Made by a program: the position numbers and the translations under genes
The notes under the pieces: model-generated
Database searches by the model: none
What the model saw: the letters and a program-made list of their open reading frames with translations, nothing else
Told to the model about the DNA's origin: nothing
DNA from: Siniperca chuatsi
Taxonomy: Eukaryota; Chordata; Actinopteri; Centrarchiformes; Sinipercidae
Direction of reading: 5' to 3'
DNA length: 64,000 bases
Assembly (NCBI RefSeq): GCF_020085105.1
Contig: NC_058055.1
Location: forward strand, 16,377,822-16,441,821
Part shown: piece after piece, positions 31,001 to 42,500 of the stretch
Layout of the letters: each line of letters opens with the position of its first letter
Numbering within the stretch: the stretch's first letter is position 1

Positions 31001-34000
31001 GGGACACGTGATCTTACTACAGGACACTCGGTTCAGTGAGAAAAGCTGTTTACTCTCTGCAGGCATGTGATGGCCTCACACGCATGCCCACTTTCCTTAA
31101 CGCTCCCGTCCTAATTCACAGCCCTCTTTGCACCAGTCCAGACCTGCTGAACTTTGCCAGCTCACATCCAACACCCTCCCCTCTATGTGCAGGGGCAGTA
31201 TTTACACATGAGTGGAGAGGAGGAGGTTTGGGAAATCACAGCAAATCAGTCCTAATAGTCCTAACATCTGACAACAGAGCTGGTTCTGTGTTAATGGCAA
31301 GTTTCTGTCTTTACTAGAAAAGTTAATTCATGTCTGACTATAATTGCTATTGTATGTCTGCTGCATATGCACACTAACTGAATAGACTCCTTCTACAAGA
31401 CTTGACGGCACAGCACGACACTACTGACACACATATAGTCACACAGCCAACAGATATTCTTTGAAACACAAACATTATCTAGCACAATCTGGCCACAGAG
31501 GAACTGCTTATGCATGTGTGCATGTGCATCCAAGAGCATCACTTCAAGGTCTTCCCATACAACCCCAGACACCATTAGGCCTGCAGCAAATCACCAAGGA
31601 AACAGCTGTCACCCATAGCAGTTTCCAAGGTAACGTCATCTGTGAGGATTTGGCTGCTTGAGCAGCAGTTTGTAAAAAAAAACAAAAAAAACAAAAAAAA
31701 ACAAACACACAAAAAAAAAAAAAACATAAGGAGCTATCTAATTTAGTGAAGCTAAGGGGTAATTACATATAAGGAGTGATGTGACTGGACATTTGCCAGT
31801 CGGGTGCTTTAGATCAATCCCCCCTTCCATCCCACACTCCCTCTCCTCCTACTCCCCCATCCATCGCTCCCTTGATACCCTCCCCCCCTTCTCCCCTCCT
31901 CCCCCTACGCTTCATCTATGCCTCCTTTATCCTTCCTCTTTCAACACGTCCCCTTTAATAAAAAAAGTGTGATGATATTTTAGCCTGACGGGTGTCTTTG
32001 CCTTAATCACATATGCATCTGTGTAAACGTGTGATCTTCACAGGGTTGATATGACGACGAGGAAATTCCGATAGTGACTGGAAACGCTCACAGCGGTGCT
32101 CCATCATCCATAACCCTTGACAAAAACACCAATATAACCAGAATTTGATTGGTTTAGTCTTTACATCACACACACCATCATACACACTCTCCCATGCAGA
32201 CAAACATGGAGGAACGGACTGACTACAGTGCTCCGGGCCACCAGCCGCCCGTTGCTATGGTTACCAAGTGTACTAGAGACAGCAGGGGGACACAGGACGA
32301 GGCGGACAGAGATGAAGAGAAGAAAAGGTTGAGACAGACAGGGTTAAAAGACAAAGAAAAACTGATGCAACTGTTGCAAATCTGTACCTATCCCGCTGTT
32401 ATAACCATGGAAACACCGCTGGACCCGGTACCTGACACTGTCTCTCTTCGTCTCTGCAATCGAGCGGCGCAGAGCAGACCGGAGTGAGTGAGCTACGGTG
32501 ACGTCACCAGGCTTGCGCTAGCCATGTGCTCAGATCTCACATGGCTCAGGAAGAGGGAGGGAGGGAGACTGAGGTTTACAGGTTTACATGAGAGGTACCG
32601 AGAGAGAAGGTGGGGGGAAAAGGAGGGGGCGAGTCACTCATCTAGAATAAAAACCTACCGATTATATTACAGATATATAGAGGAGAAGGAGCTAAAACAG
32701 GAACATGGAGAAATATACAGAGTAGTGGTCGGACGTTCAGCTTTAATTTCTAAGTAACTGAATTTAGTAAAATTCAGGTTTGGGGATAATGCAGCTGTGT
32801 TAGGTTGCCTTGGTAATTGGGAAATATTTCGAAAATAATCGCTTTTTGACTTTCAGTAGCATCGTATTGTGTTGATATCAACAAATTAAAGACTCCAGGT
32901 TCATTTTACAAACAAACAAAGGCATCTTAGTTTAGGTTTTACACGTGTGAAGAGATTTGTCAAATTTGATGCATAAGAGCTCTACAATTAATTTGGTTTA
33001 ACCTTAGTTTATTGATTATATGTGATTTTTCATTTATTAGCCATCATGTGATATTGAAAAAATATTCCAATTAGTATTGTAATATTGTCAACCATTTTGC
33101 TCTATTAACCGTTCTCTGCAGAACAGTGTGGGCTGAGGGAAACACTGTAAGCTGGTAGCTGTGCGGCTACTAGGGCCGCAACTACTGATTATTTGTACTA
33201 TTATTTTGATTAATCAATAATGTTTTCTATGAAAACCAAAATCCAAAAATTTTTAATTTACACACATGAAAACTGAAAGCTATTGGTGATTTCCTCTCCA
33301 GCAGCTTGGCTCTGCATCATATCTAAACCACCATCATCTCCTGTCAAACCCCTCTGTGTTGCGCTCTCTGACAGCTGGCCCAAGATCTTGCAGCCAGTTT
33401 CGTTTTGATCACACGGCCGAATTTAGCTCCCTCCACTGACTCCCCACTGCATGTTCCATTGAACTTAAAATCATGAAGCCTCAGCTCCACAAAAAAGGAA
33501 CCACTGCATCTAGCTCCAGGCTGCGATTCATTTCTGCCACCGTGCAGAAATCCTCCCTCGTCTACTTTTTCAGACTGAAAACTCACCTCTTCAGGCAAAA
33601 CAGTCCCCTACCCCACTCCACCCTCAGCTCCATCCACCCATATGCAATGTTAGTTCCCTACACAACTACAATATGCTACAAAACTTTCCCCATAAAGTGG
33701 GACAACCAGTTCCTTTTCGATTTCATTCTGCATGACACTACATGACTACAGGATGGAGTTACACAACAACATTTACACTGGATGAGAATCTCTGAAATGC
33801 TTAAAAAAAAACTAATGTTCTTAAGAAAATCAAACTCAAAGTGTGTTATAAAAAATAGTCATTACATTGTATAGACTCAGGAAACCATTGGATTTATTTA
33901 CCACTTTCTTACAGGCTGATTCACCATTATTTAGCGAATGCCATATCATAGTCGCAAGAGACTAACCAACACAAAACAGCTTAACGGCAAATAAAACAGG

Positions 34001-37000
34001 ACCAAAGCCTGTGCTGTTCCCAGAGCTGAACCAATCAATTCGTGAGAATTGATACAAGAAACAATAAGATGAAAATTAAGAAGCAAGTAGCACCCAAAAA
34101 GATATTGTGTCGAACTACACCAGTATGTAAAGGCCTACAGTCTCACCATGCTGGGAAAGCTGAGAAAATGTATTCAAACTCTACCTGTATGTAACGCAAA
34201 GCGCTACGGAGAACGCTGAGGTTGGAGGTTTTCTTCTCATCAACATTTGGAACGTTCTTCTTCAGCGTCTCAAAACACTCTTTGAGGTGCGCTCGCCTGA
34301 AGGGCCAAGAGTCAGAAACGAGAAAGAGTCACACTTTTGATATGGTTGTCATTAGCTTACTGTCTTGGAGCTGTTGTCAGTTAAAGAGACCTCATAACTC
34401 TTTTTGCATGCTTGAAAAGGGTTTTCGTGGTTTTGTATAGGTTGAGGAAATGCCATGACATTTGAGCTGTTGATACTCTTTCATAACACACTTGAGAAAC
34501 ACAAAAATGTGTGTGTGTGTGTGTGTGGTGGTCAAGCTGAAAAACAGGGCTGTTTTCCTTAATTCTTGAGGAGTTAACACCAACTGCAACGACAAGTTCA
34601 CATTACTATGACTAACCTGTTCTTCTCCAGCTTATTATGCACCTCTCTGGTCCCCGCTCTGGAAACACAAAATAAATGATCAAATACAACCAGAAAACCC
34701 ACGTACACTCTCATATCAACTTTACCAAACACACACACACACAAACTGACCCTCCTGGTCTCCTCTTCCCATCCATCGCCCTCATGTCCTCCATCATCAC
34801 TCCGTTAAGCCGCGGCTGAGATGTGGGTGGAGCTTGATGGGGAGCCAGTGCATGTTGAGAGCCAGAGCCATTAGTGCTGATGGACGTTGGGTACTGAATC
34901 TGCACCTGAGGCTGTGATTGGCTGTGCTTTACACCAACCTGCTGCGGACTAGTCTCTACCTTCATCTGGGGGGCACACAACAGGTGAGGAGAGGTCGGCT
35001 GCTGCTGCTGTGGAGGAGAGGAAGCGTTCTTGGCTGGTGGGGAGTCGTTGAGCGACGTTGCCGCCACAGCAATCGGCGTTGTAAGTGGAAGGGGCGGGAC
35101 CGAGGACGTTGCAGTGACAACCGGGACCATTGGGATGACAGCGATAGGGACTTGGGGAGGTGGGAGAGAGGGGGGCGGAGGGTGAGGCGGCTGTTGACGG
35201 TGAGTGTCATCGCCCCACACGATGTGGTTGGCTCTGATTGGCTGAGAAGACGAAGTCACGAGTTCCACAAGCCTCGACTCCGCCTCCCTGTTAATGAGCT
35301 CCTTCTCTTTGCGCTGCTCTTCCTCTGTAGGAGGCGGGAAAAGAAGATGCACAAAGAAGTGAGCAAAGGAACATAATGGATAACACCAAAGAAGTCAGAA
35401 GGACGGAGGATAAGGGTGAATGTAAGGAGGCAAACAGGAGAGTCGCACATTGAACAAAACATTGGACAACCTGGGCTCGGTTCAGATTTAAGAAAAACTC
35501 ATGATCGACTATTTCTAGCAGTTAAATCTGCCTATCATCCCCTAACACGCAGTACGTGACAACACTGATGCATAAGTCTGTACGTCCAGTTTGGAAATCA
35601 TTAATTGCTTGTAATGTATCAACCAACAAATGACCTAAGTTGCATTCAGGTAATCTTGGCTGTTTCATTGTTGAGCTACAGATCACCTTGTCAGAGTGGA
35701 TGTCACTTTGTCTGTATAGTGAACATCTCAACACACACACAAAGAATGATGTCATCGAAAACATGGGGAGGGGGAAATAACCACAGAAATTGTTTCTGCA
35801 TCCGTTTCCCGACTGGAGAGAGACTGTGATTGGACCACTCCAGCACTGAGTGAGCATGCTTCTACCCCTGGGCTACGTCAGGGCCGTCTAACCAACAGCA
35901 GTGGACTGTTGTCAAGGAGCCACTCTGCTGGCTCAAGCAGAGTTGGCACCATTACAACATATAAATGAAGCACCGTTGTATCGAAAAAACTAATTCAAGA
36001 CTTGCATCGTAGGACGGGATTGTTCCCACGCTGTGCTCATGTGGAGTATGCAGAGGCACACACACACACACACACACACACTTAACGATATGAGTGAGTA
36101 GTTACTGCACACCGTAGCAGGCAGACTCAAAGCAATGTGGAAAGCCCTCCGTTACCATGGAAACAGCAACATTAGAAACAGAAGATCCCAGGGATTCCTC
36201 AAACCTGCGCCAACACACCGCCCAGGCATCTCCCTCTATTATAAAACAAAATAGAAACACCACATGCCAGCATGCCTGGCTGCGTGTTAAGTAACACTTT
36301 AATTTTTTCTCCACATGAAAAAGCAAACCCATGATGAAGCAATTTTCTTTTCACCTAGGTCAATAGTTCACCCGAGAGAAGGCCTGCACAGTTATACACT
36401 GTCATCATGATGATATGCACAACAACACTATTTCTCTGCACTTTTAGAATCGTATATTCTTTTTTAATTTGTGCGATTTGACAGCAATCAAATTAAGACA
36501 CTATTAATAGTGCTGCCTCGGAGTAACACTGTTTAATTATTCATGTGTTCACGTCTCTTATAGCTCCTGCTGAGCAGTGGAAGACAGAAACACAACGCCC
36601 TCTTTTTGTTAGCATTATGCTTGGTTTTAAGTAGGACCGGACGAGATCTTATCATAGTATCTGAAGCTGAAACGATTAGTCGACCAACAACATATTAATC
36701 TGTAACAATTTTGATCATTGTCATTTTTCAAGAAAGAAATACCACAATCATTTCAGATGCTCCAGTTTGAGGATGTGTTTCTTTTCTCTGTCGTATATGA
36801 TAACCAACTGAATATTTTTGTTCAAACAAAACAAGCAATTTGAAGAGTCACCTTGGGCTCTGTTAAATAGTGGACATATTTCACTATTTTCTCACATTTT
36901 GAGGACAAAAAAAGACCTATTCATCAATCGAGAAAATAATCACTAGTTGCAGCCCTAATAGCATCACTCCAGACATTTATTTTATCCAGTTTCTGAGATA

Positions 37001-38276
37001 GAAACTAAAATAGTTATTAAAGTTTCTGCTCTACAGTTATGAACAGTTTGATCTCCAATAACGGATAACAGAGGAACACCGTTCATTGCTTTGGACTTCT
37101 GTTTGAATTTACATGCATTTGCCATATGCATCAATTTAGGAAAATATCCTTTATAATATCACAATTATGATTTCAACCATGTTGCTCATCGCTAGTTTTA
37201 AGGATGCACTGGTGTCATGAGGAGCACCTCAAAATGCAGTAGCAAAACTTCCCTTTTGCTAATATGACACATAAAAAATGGTAACTTCCATGAAGGTAAA
37301 GTAAAAATAATGCCAGACATGCAGACATAGAAGTTTATACCAGCTGAGAGTATATGCTGACATATCCTCAATTGTTTTTCTAGCTTTTGTAGTACAATCC
37401 ACACACACACACACAGCTCCAGATTGTCAAGTGCACTCAAAAGTAAATTACATAACTTCTGCATTGAGAGAGGCTGGGCTTGGGTGGGCGGTGGGCAGCG
37501 AGGTTGCCCTACTTAACCCCCCTTTCTCTCTCTCTGACCCGCCACTGTCAGCAGACTGAATGGGAAGGGCGGGGACGAAGAGACTGCGTGCGTGCTTGTG
37601 TGCGTGTGCACTCGGTGTGTATCGGGGGGGGCAGTGTGCACGTGGTCGGTGTGGGCGGATCCTAGCACGCGGTAGGGTAAGTATGCGGGAGGGGGTGGGG
37701 TTGATTTGTCTGACACGTCATCAGAGGGGAGAAACACTAAAAGCAGCCCCCCCCCGTCTCCTTTTACCAAGTCAGTGATCATTATGTCGATTGACAACCC
37801 GTCATGTTTCAAATAAATAGGAGAAACACAAACAAATGTTTTACGTGCTCGCGCGCAGATATACAAAAGGAGCGGAGAGAGCGCGTGAGGGCCCGCCCCA
37901 GTGTGTGTCATAAGATAGCTGAGCAATGTCAGGGTATTATGTAAAGAGCAGCCTCTGCTCGCCACCGCCCTACCGGTGCTCGACGGACAAAAAACTGGGG
38001 CAAATCGATTCAGAGGCTCTTTTATAAACACATGCGATACGTGAAACACAGTTGAAAATAACTATCTTTAATCACCGATTTTATCTGATGTATTTTTTTT
38101 TTGCGTACTTGAGCTTTTAGATGTATATACTGCAATAAAGTGCACACTCAACAGCTTTGCTTTACAACAAAGATACAACACATAAATGGACCACGGTTAC
38201 TGACAGGAACTCCTCGGCTATGTCTCACACTCACACACACACGCGCGTACGATGGGTCACTTGAGTGTTGAAACTG

Positions 38277-38325
<49 letters not shown>

Positions 38326-38719
38326 GAGAGCGCGCAAAGTAGTTCGGAAAACAACTTTGACCGTTTCCGCATTAAGGGAAGACACATGTGTGCAATAATT
38401 AACCACTCGGGTATTGCCGATAGTTTGCAGTGACTTCAGTCTCTTTTTTTTTTTGGCATGAACCCAGGGCAACACACAAAAACTACAAACGCTTCCGTTC
38501 ATCATAGGCGGGTCGGTTGAAAATGCAAGCCCCGCCGTTGATAGTAACGGGATACGGTCCCCCGAAAGGCAGTTTAAGATGTAACACAGGCTGCTGTTTG
38601 CTGTCATGCACGTTCAGCGCGATGCACCAGTCTGCTGTTAACTTACCACGTGTGATCTGTTGTTGCTGGGCTTGCCATTCCAGATATCTGGCCGCCTCCA
38701 AAAGTGTGTCGATGCTCAT
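28085..38719 (-). CDS. mnt: MAX-binding protein MNT (bHLH-zip repressor)
   Basis: MNT pairs with MAX (or MLX), binds CACGTG E-boxes, recruits SIN3/HDAC and antagonises MYC. Six exons, in transcript order, are 38719-38647, 35324-34751, 34658-34617, 34296-34185, 29321-29129 and 28896-28085. Phases agree and total 1,806 nt, 601 residues plus TGA (human 582). Exon 1 encodes the SIN3-interaction domain (MSIDTLLEAARYLEWQA). Exon 2 is Pro/Gln-rich. Exons 3-4 carry the basic region and helix-loop-helix (REVHNKLEKNRRAHLKECFE, NVPNVDEKKTSNLSVLR). Exon 5 is the leucine zipper (LKRKEKEYEHEMERLAREK ... DVIEIDRVLRQT). The last exon is Pro/Ala/His-rich with GHITVHPVAHL and ends NPVTMVTVPTFPVSTLKLA, almost as in human. 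The ATG at 38719 is chosen because SID lies at the extreme N terminus in the MXD/MNT family, although the frame is open further upstream. Confidence 0.96.
33171..33250. repeat. Fragment of TAGGGC(T/C)GCAACTA hAT-MITE family
   Basis: TAGGGCCGCAACTACTGATT followed by GATTAATCAATAATG-like sequence is the terminal part of a MITE family with further copies at 36664-36958, 53680-53719 and 56453-56796. Confidence 0.5.
33290..33620 (+). pseudogene. Decayed non-LTR retrotransposon (LINE) 3' coding remnant
   Basis: A + frame encodes SSLVYFFRLKTHLFRQNS. This resembles the conserved tail of L2/Rex1-type LINE ORF2 proteins, typically a FKSRLKTHLF-like motif. The upstream part is degenerate and has an in-frame stop. 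It is on the opposite strand to its host, mnt. Only this short motif supports the call, so the class is tentative. Confidence 0.4.
36057..36081. repeat. (CA)n microsatellite
   Basis: Twelve or so CA units in mnt intron 1. Confidence 0.85.
36664..36958. mobile_element. hAT-type MITE in mnt intron 1
   Basis: Starts AAGCTGAAACGATTAGTCGA and ends GTTGCAGCCCTA (reverse complement TAGGGCTGCAAC). The interior includes AAACAAGCAATTTGAAGAGTC and CACCTTGGGCTCTG-type segments, which I recognise from an abundant fish MITE family. Related copies are at 56453-56796 and, truncated, at 33171 and 53680. Confidence 0.6.
38278..38324. repeat. (CA)n microsatellite
   Basis: About 23 CA units, some 320 bp inside mnt intron 1 from the first coding exon. 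Confidence 0.9.
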
Positions 38720-39470
38720 TGCGCGTAAAACCCTCACGGCAGGCGACCCGGTGGCCCGGGACGAAAGGAGGAAAAAGACCGAGGGGGTAGGTGGTAGTGT
38801 CCCGGTAGGAAGCGCCGTGTGCACGACTCACACCCGGACGCCCGAGCTTTTCGTCCCCTGTGTTTCTCCTGAAAGCAGACGGGCGATTTTTAATCCGGCC
38901 GAACGGAAAGTAGATCCTCGCATACGTAAAAAATAGGATTGCAACAAGATGGCGATGCGAGCACGGGAATACACACAACAAGGCGAGTCGTGTTCTCGTT
39001 AAGGCCCGCCCCTCCCGAATTCCTGCCCCGCCCTGTTACTACGGCCTCCGACAAAACCCGGCGACCGCAGCACTCCCTCCAACTACGCGCTGTCGTCTTG
39101 GCAACCTCTAGCCCCCCTCCAAATCATAACAGTGACATTACAATTATCACAACCTCTGTTTAAAAGCTCCTGGAGGAAAACGGGCTCGCGGTGCACCCGC
39201 GTGTCTCTGTGGGAATCGAGAAAAGGAAGTCCCGCGGAGGTCGTCGGTCCTCCGTGTTTTCGATCCCGCAGCTGGCCAGCAGCGCATGAAGAACAATCGG
39301 GCGCCAGCGAGCCAATCAGCGCTCAGAACAACAAGGCATGGTGCTGGTCCACATGGGCACCCGCCCGGCCCGAGCGCGGCTCATTTGCATGGCGAGAGCG
39401 TGACTGGCCACCCTGCTGTCTCGGGATCAGAGCTGTCAATCAAACGACGAGGGGCGGGGCTTCCCAGTGA
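38720..39470 (-). promoter_or_regulatory. mnt: mnt CpG-island promoter and 5' UTR
   Basis: CpG- and GC-rich sequence lies immediately upstream (to the right) of the mnt ATG. Visible elements are GC boxes (CCCGCCCC near 39005, CCCCGCCC near 39025, GGGGCGGGGC at 39451-39460), a CCAAT box (GCCAATCAGC near 39311), and an AAGATGGCG YY1-like motif on + near 38947. No TATA box is evident. The first-exon boundary to the right is not fixed. Confidence 0.6.
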
Positions 39471-39509
39471 ACGTGAGTGAATACTGAGAAGCAGCTGACC
39501 AAAATGTAC

Positions 39510-39534
39510 TATTATTATTATTATTATTATTATT
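39510..39534. repeat. (ATT)n microsatellite
   Basis: Eight trinucleotide units just beyond the mnt CpG island. Confidence 0.85.
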
Positions 39535-42500
39535 CAGTAGGTTGATGTGTAAGGCTCAAATCATAACCATTAATACTAAGTTTTACCAATTAAAAACCAA
39601 TGAGGATCTATTTTACTCCATAGGTACTGCTTTATTACATTAAAAATGGTGTGTGGGGTCATGACAGGAAGGTTATTCTATTTTATTATGTATAGAAGTC
39701 CCAGATAATGTGTTTTGGAAACACATACTGAGATTAACATTTAGTTGAACAACTATTATGTGATATATGCTACTGTAATTTACAAAACATTAAGTAGATA
39801 TATTTTTGTTTCCTCCAACTAAAATGTTGTTGCCACTTTATGGAGAAAAAAACAGCCATGAGCAAATAGATCAATTGTTACATTTCCTTTGCCACAGACA
39901 AAATAATTTATAATATTTAGTGGCAGCCAAAAGACCTTAAGGATATGTGTAATCAATTTATTAACTTAAGAAACTGAATATGTTGTTATGTATTGTAATT
40001 GTTGTTTGAATGTCTTCAAAAAAAGTTACAATTTATTATTTTACCATTATCCACCTTTTACGATGTATTTTATTTAACTTCCCTTCTTGCCAGTTTACTG
40101 CATCTCTTTTCCAGATTTTTTTTAGATTCAGCTTTTCAACTTTATTGTCATTACACATGTACAAGTACAAGGCAACAAAATGCAGTTTAGGTCTAACCAG
40201 AAGTGCAATAAGCAAGTGCAGGATATAAAGTATGGGCATAAATGCAGGATAGAGCAATATTCTGAAAATATTTTACAAGTGTTACTATGGACATTATATA
40301 CAGATGGCATTACTATAAACAGAAGTATAATGATGGATATGTACAATAATGAATTGGACTGGGCAGAACAGCAGTGCAATGAATATTAAGTAATTATAAT
40401 TATGGACAGAAATAGTTAACAGTGCAGTAGATGAGTTATTGCAGTATTCAGTACATAGTACTGGAGTGCAAATGATGAGGTATATGTATAAATAACTAGT
40501 CCGGTAGTGCAAATGAACATGTGGTACATGTAGCAAAAACAATATATCAGCAACATCTATAGCATTTTTCATCTCACACCCACTGTTTCTGTCCTACACA
40601 CTGAAAAGATCTTTGATTTACTGCATCACAAGGATTTTCTCTTTCTCCGTAACTACATATTATTTCCATATGGTGTGGTGCACTCAAGTATTGCTTACTA
40701 TGTTGGATATTGTGTATTGTATGCTGGATGTGTTATATGTTATGTTATGATACATACTAAGAAGTGATGGCTTATGCAGTAGATCTCACTCAGTGGAAAC
40801 ATAAATGTTATTTTAGTGTTGTGATTAATGGTTTATGTTACAGTGGTGTGTCTATGTACTGTATACAGATGCATGTATGTAGTGTATGCGTAGTTGCATG
40901 GCAACAGTCTTTGATTGGGCACCGCTCAGTGGTATATATCCTTCACCGCATCACAGGGTCTGACTGTGTCAGCCAATCAAAACAGCAGAACTCAGAAGTA
41001 TATGAGCTGCCTTCGTCACACCATGTGCCCTGCCTGCACATACAAACCTACTAACACCATTACTATCTGAAAGAAAACCGAAACTTAAGATGATAAGAAA
41101 CAAATGCAAGTGACTGCGTGTGTGTGCGTGTGTGTGTGTGTGAGAGGCGGTGGGGGTCATTTCGCAACAGACTGAGATACCATGACAAGATGCATGACAG
41201 AAAATGAATCAGGCAGAAAAGGGGGAGGAGGGAGAGAATAAGGAGGAGAGAGAGCTGCTGCACATGGTAAGCACATGAGCTGCATGAAAAAACAAGTCTA
41301 TAGGGATGTATGCATGTACAGAGGAAAAAAGGGGAGGTGGAGGAGGGGTGGCTTGGAGAGACAGGGAGGGTGGGAGGGATGTGTGGCAGGGACGGCCTGA
41401 CCCAGTTAGAAGTGCTGTATCACTAGTGAATCTACAGAGCAGAGACAAAGAGGAAGCAATGCAATACAGGAGAAAATGTTCAAAGATCAAGTGGACTTAG
41501 CAAAGAGTGTGTGGAGTCAGACAAGAGGGGCAAAATAAAAAGAAAACCTTCATTGTTTGACTTTGATCTAACTAAGAACTTGAGGATTTGTTGCTTCTAT
41601 GTGATGGATGTGCAAAAAATAGTGCCTCTCAATAGCAGGTGGTTCTAACATTTTAACACACAAAATAGGGATGACCAAAATGTTATTTACAATCAAATTA
41701 TTTACATAAGAATGACAACGTGCTGTTGATCAAAGGTGGTATATATTATCTCCACTATTTCCTTGGGTGACAAGTTGAAAATGTAAACTTCTTGGATATC
41801 TACACATGATCAGAAATTCACTTGAAATTCATTCTTAAGTAAGACAAAAAACTTATTCTTACCCAAACCACAACTCCAATTACAACCCTAGTCCTGGAAT
41901 TGGAAAACATGACTGAGTCAAACAAAAATGTCTTCACTTTGAAGGTTTTTCTTGATCTTACTGTCATTGTGAGGACATAATAAATGCAAAAACAAAATTC
42001 ATGAAGATGTTTCTCCTCTGCTGGCCCCCCGAGACACGAGATGTTCAGGGTTATTATCTTTTCCATGACATGCATGTGACCACTGCTGACTTGTACATGG
42101 TGCAGGGAAGCAGCTGTTTTTTTCCTTATAGGGACATTGGACCTTTCCATACATGCTACCGCTAGAGGGCGCCACATCCTGTATCATACCTCATCCAAAG
42201 CTGCTCCAAACCTCCCCATCATCCTCCCCAGGCTACACAGAGATTAGAAAGCTGGTCACGTAAACTATAGAGGGACTCACGTAAGCTGTATTGGGATGAC
42301 ACACAAACATATATATTAACACAGACCCTGCAGCTGTCTGTGCCTCAGCCTGCACTTGAAACTACTAGTATCTGAAAAGCCAGCCAGCTGTATGAAATTG
42401 TTCACTCCTCTCCGAGAGAATCAATACTGCTGCATCTGACAGAGACAGGTCTGTTGTATACACTGACCTTGAAACCTCTCAACACTTCCATACCATGCCA

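Larger units (their letters stand above)
29322..34184 (-). other. mnt: mnt intron between HLH and zipper exons
   Basis: A 4.9-kb intron. It contains A-rich runs at 30883-30898 and 31674-31724, a pyrimidine-rich tract (+ strand) at about 31818-31945, an RFX-type X-box at 32252-32265, a hAT-MITE fragment at 33171-33250, and a LINE-like remnant around 33473-33610. Open frames here (for example 32194-32757 +) resemble no known protein. Confidence 0.6.
35325..38646 (-). other. mnt: mnt intron 1
   Basis: A 3.3-kb intron between the SID exon and the Pro/Gln-rich exon. It holds a (CA)n run at 36057-36081, an X-box-like GTTACCATGGAAAC near 36153-36166, a hAT-type MITE at 36664-36958, a GC/GT-rich patch at 37480-37680, and a (CA)n run at 38278-38324 close to exon 1. 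Confidence 0.6.

Noticed and set aside
32194..32757. Two consecutive + frames (97 and 89 codons) inside an mnt intron
   Set aside because: They show no recognisable domain or splice context; they are in a GC-richer intron patch that contains the X-box-like motif.
34918..35376. 152-codon + frame opposite mnt exon 2
   Set aside because: Arg/Gly-rich shadow of the Pro/Gln-rich mnt exon on the other strand.
37513..38049. 178-codon - frame in mnt intron 1
   Set aside because: The composition is driven by CA/GT-rich low-complexity DNA; there is no known protein similarity and mnt exon phases do not need it.
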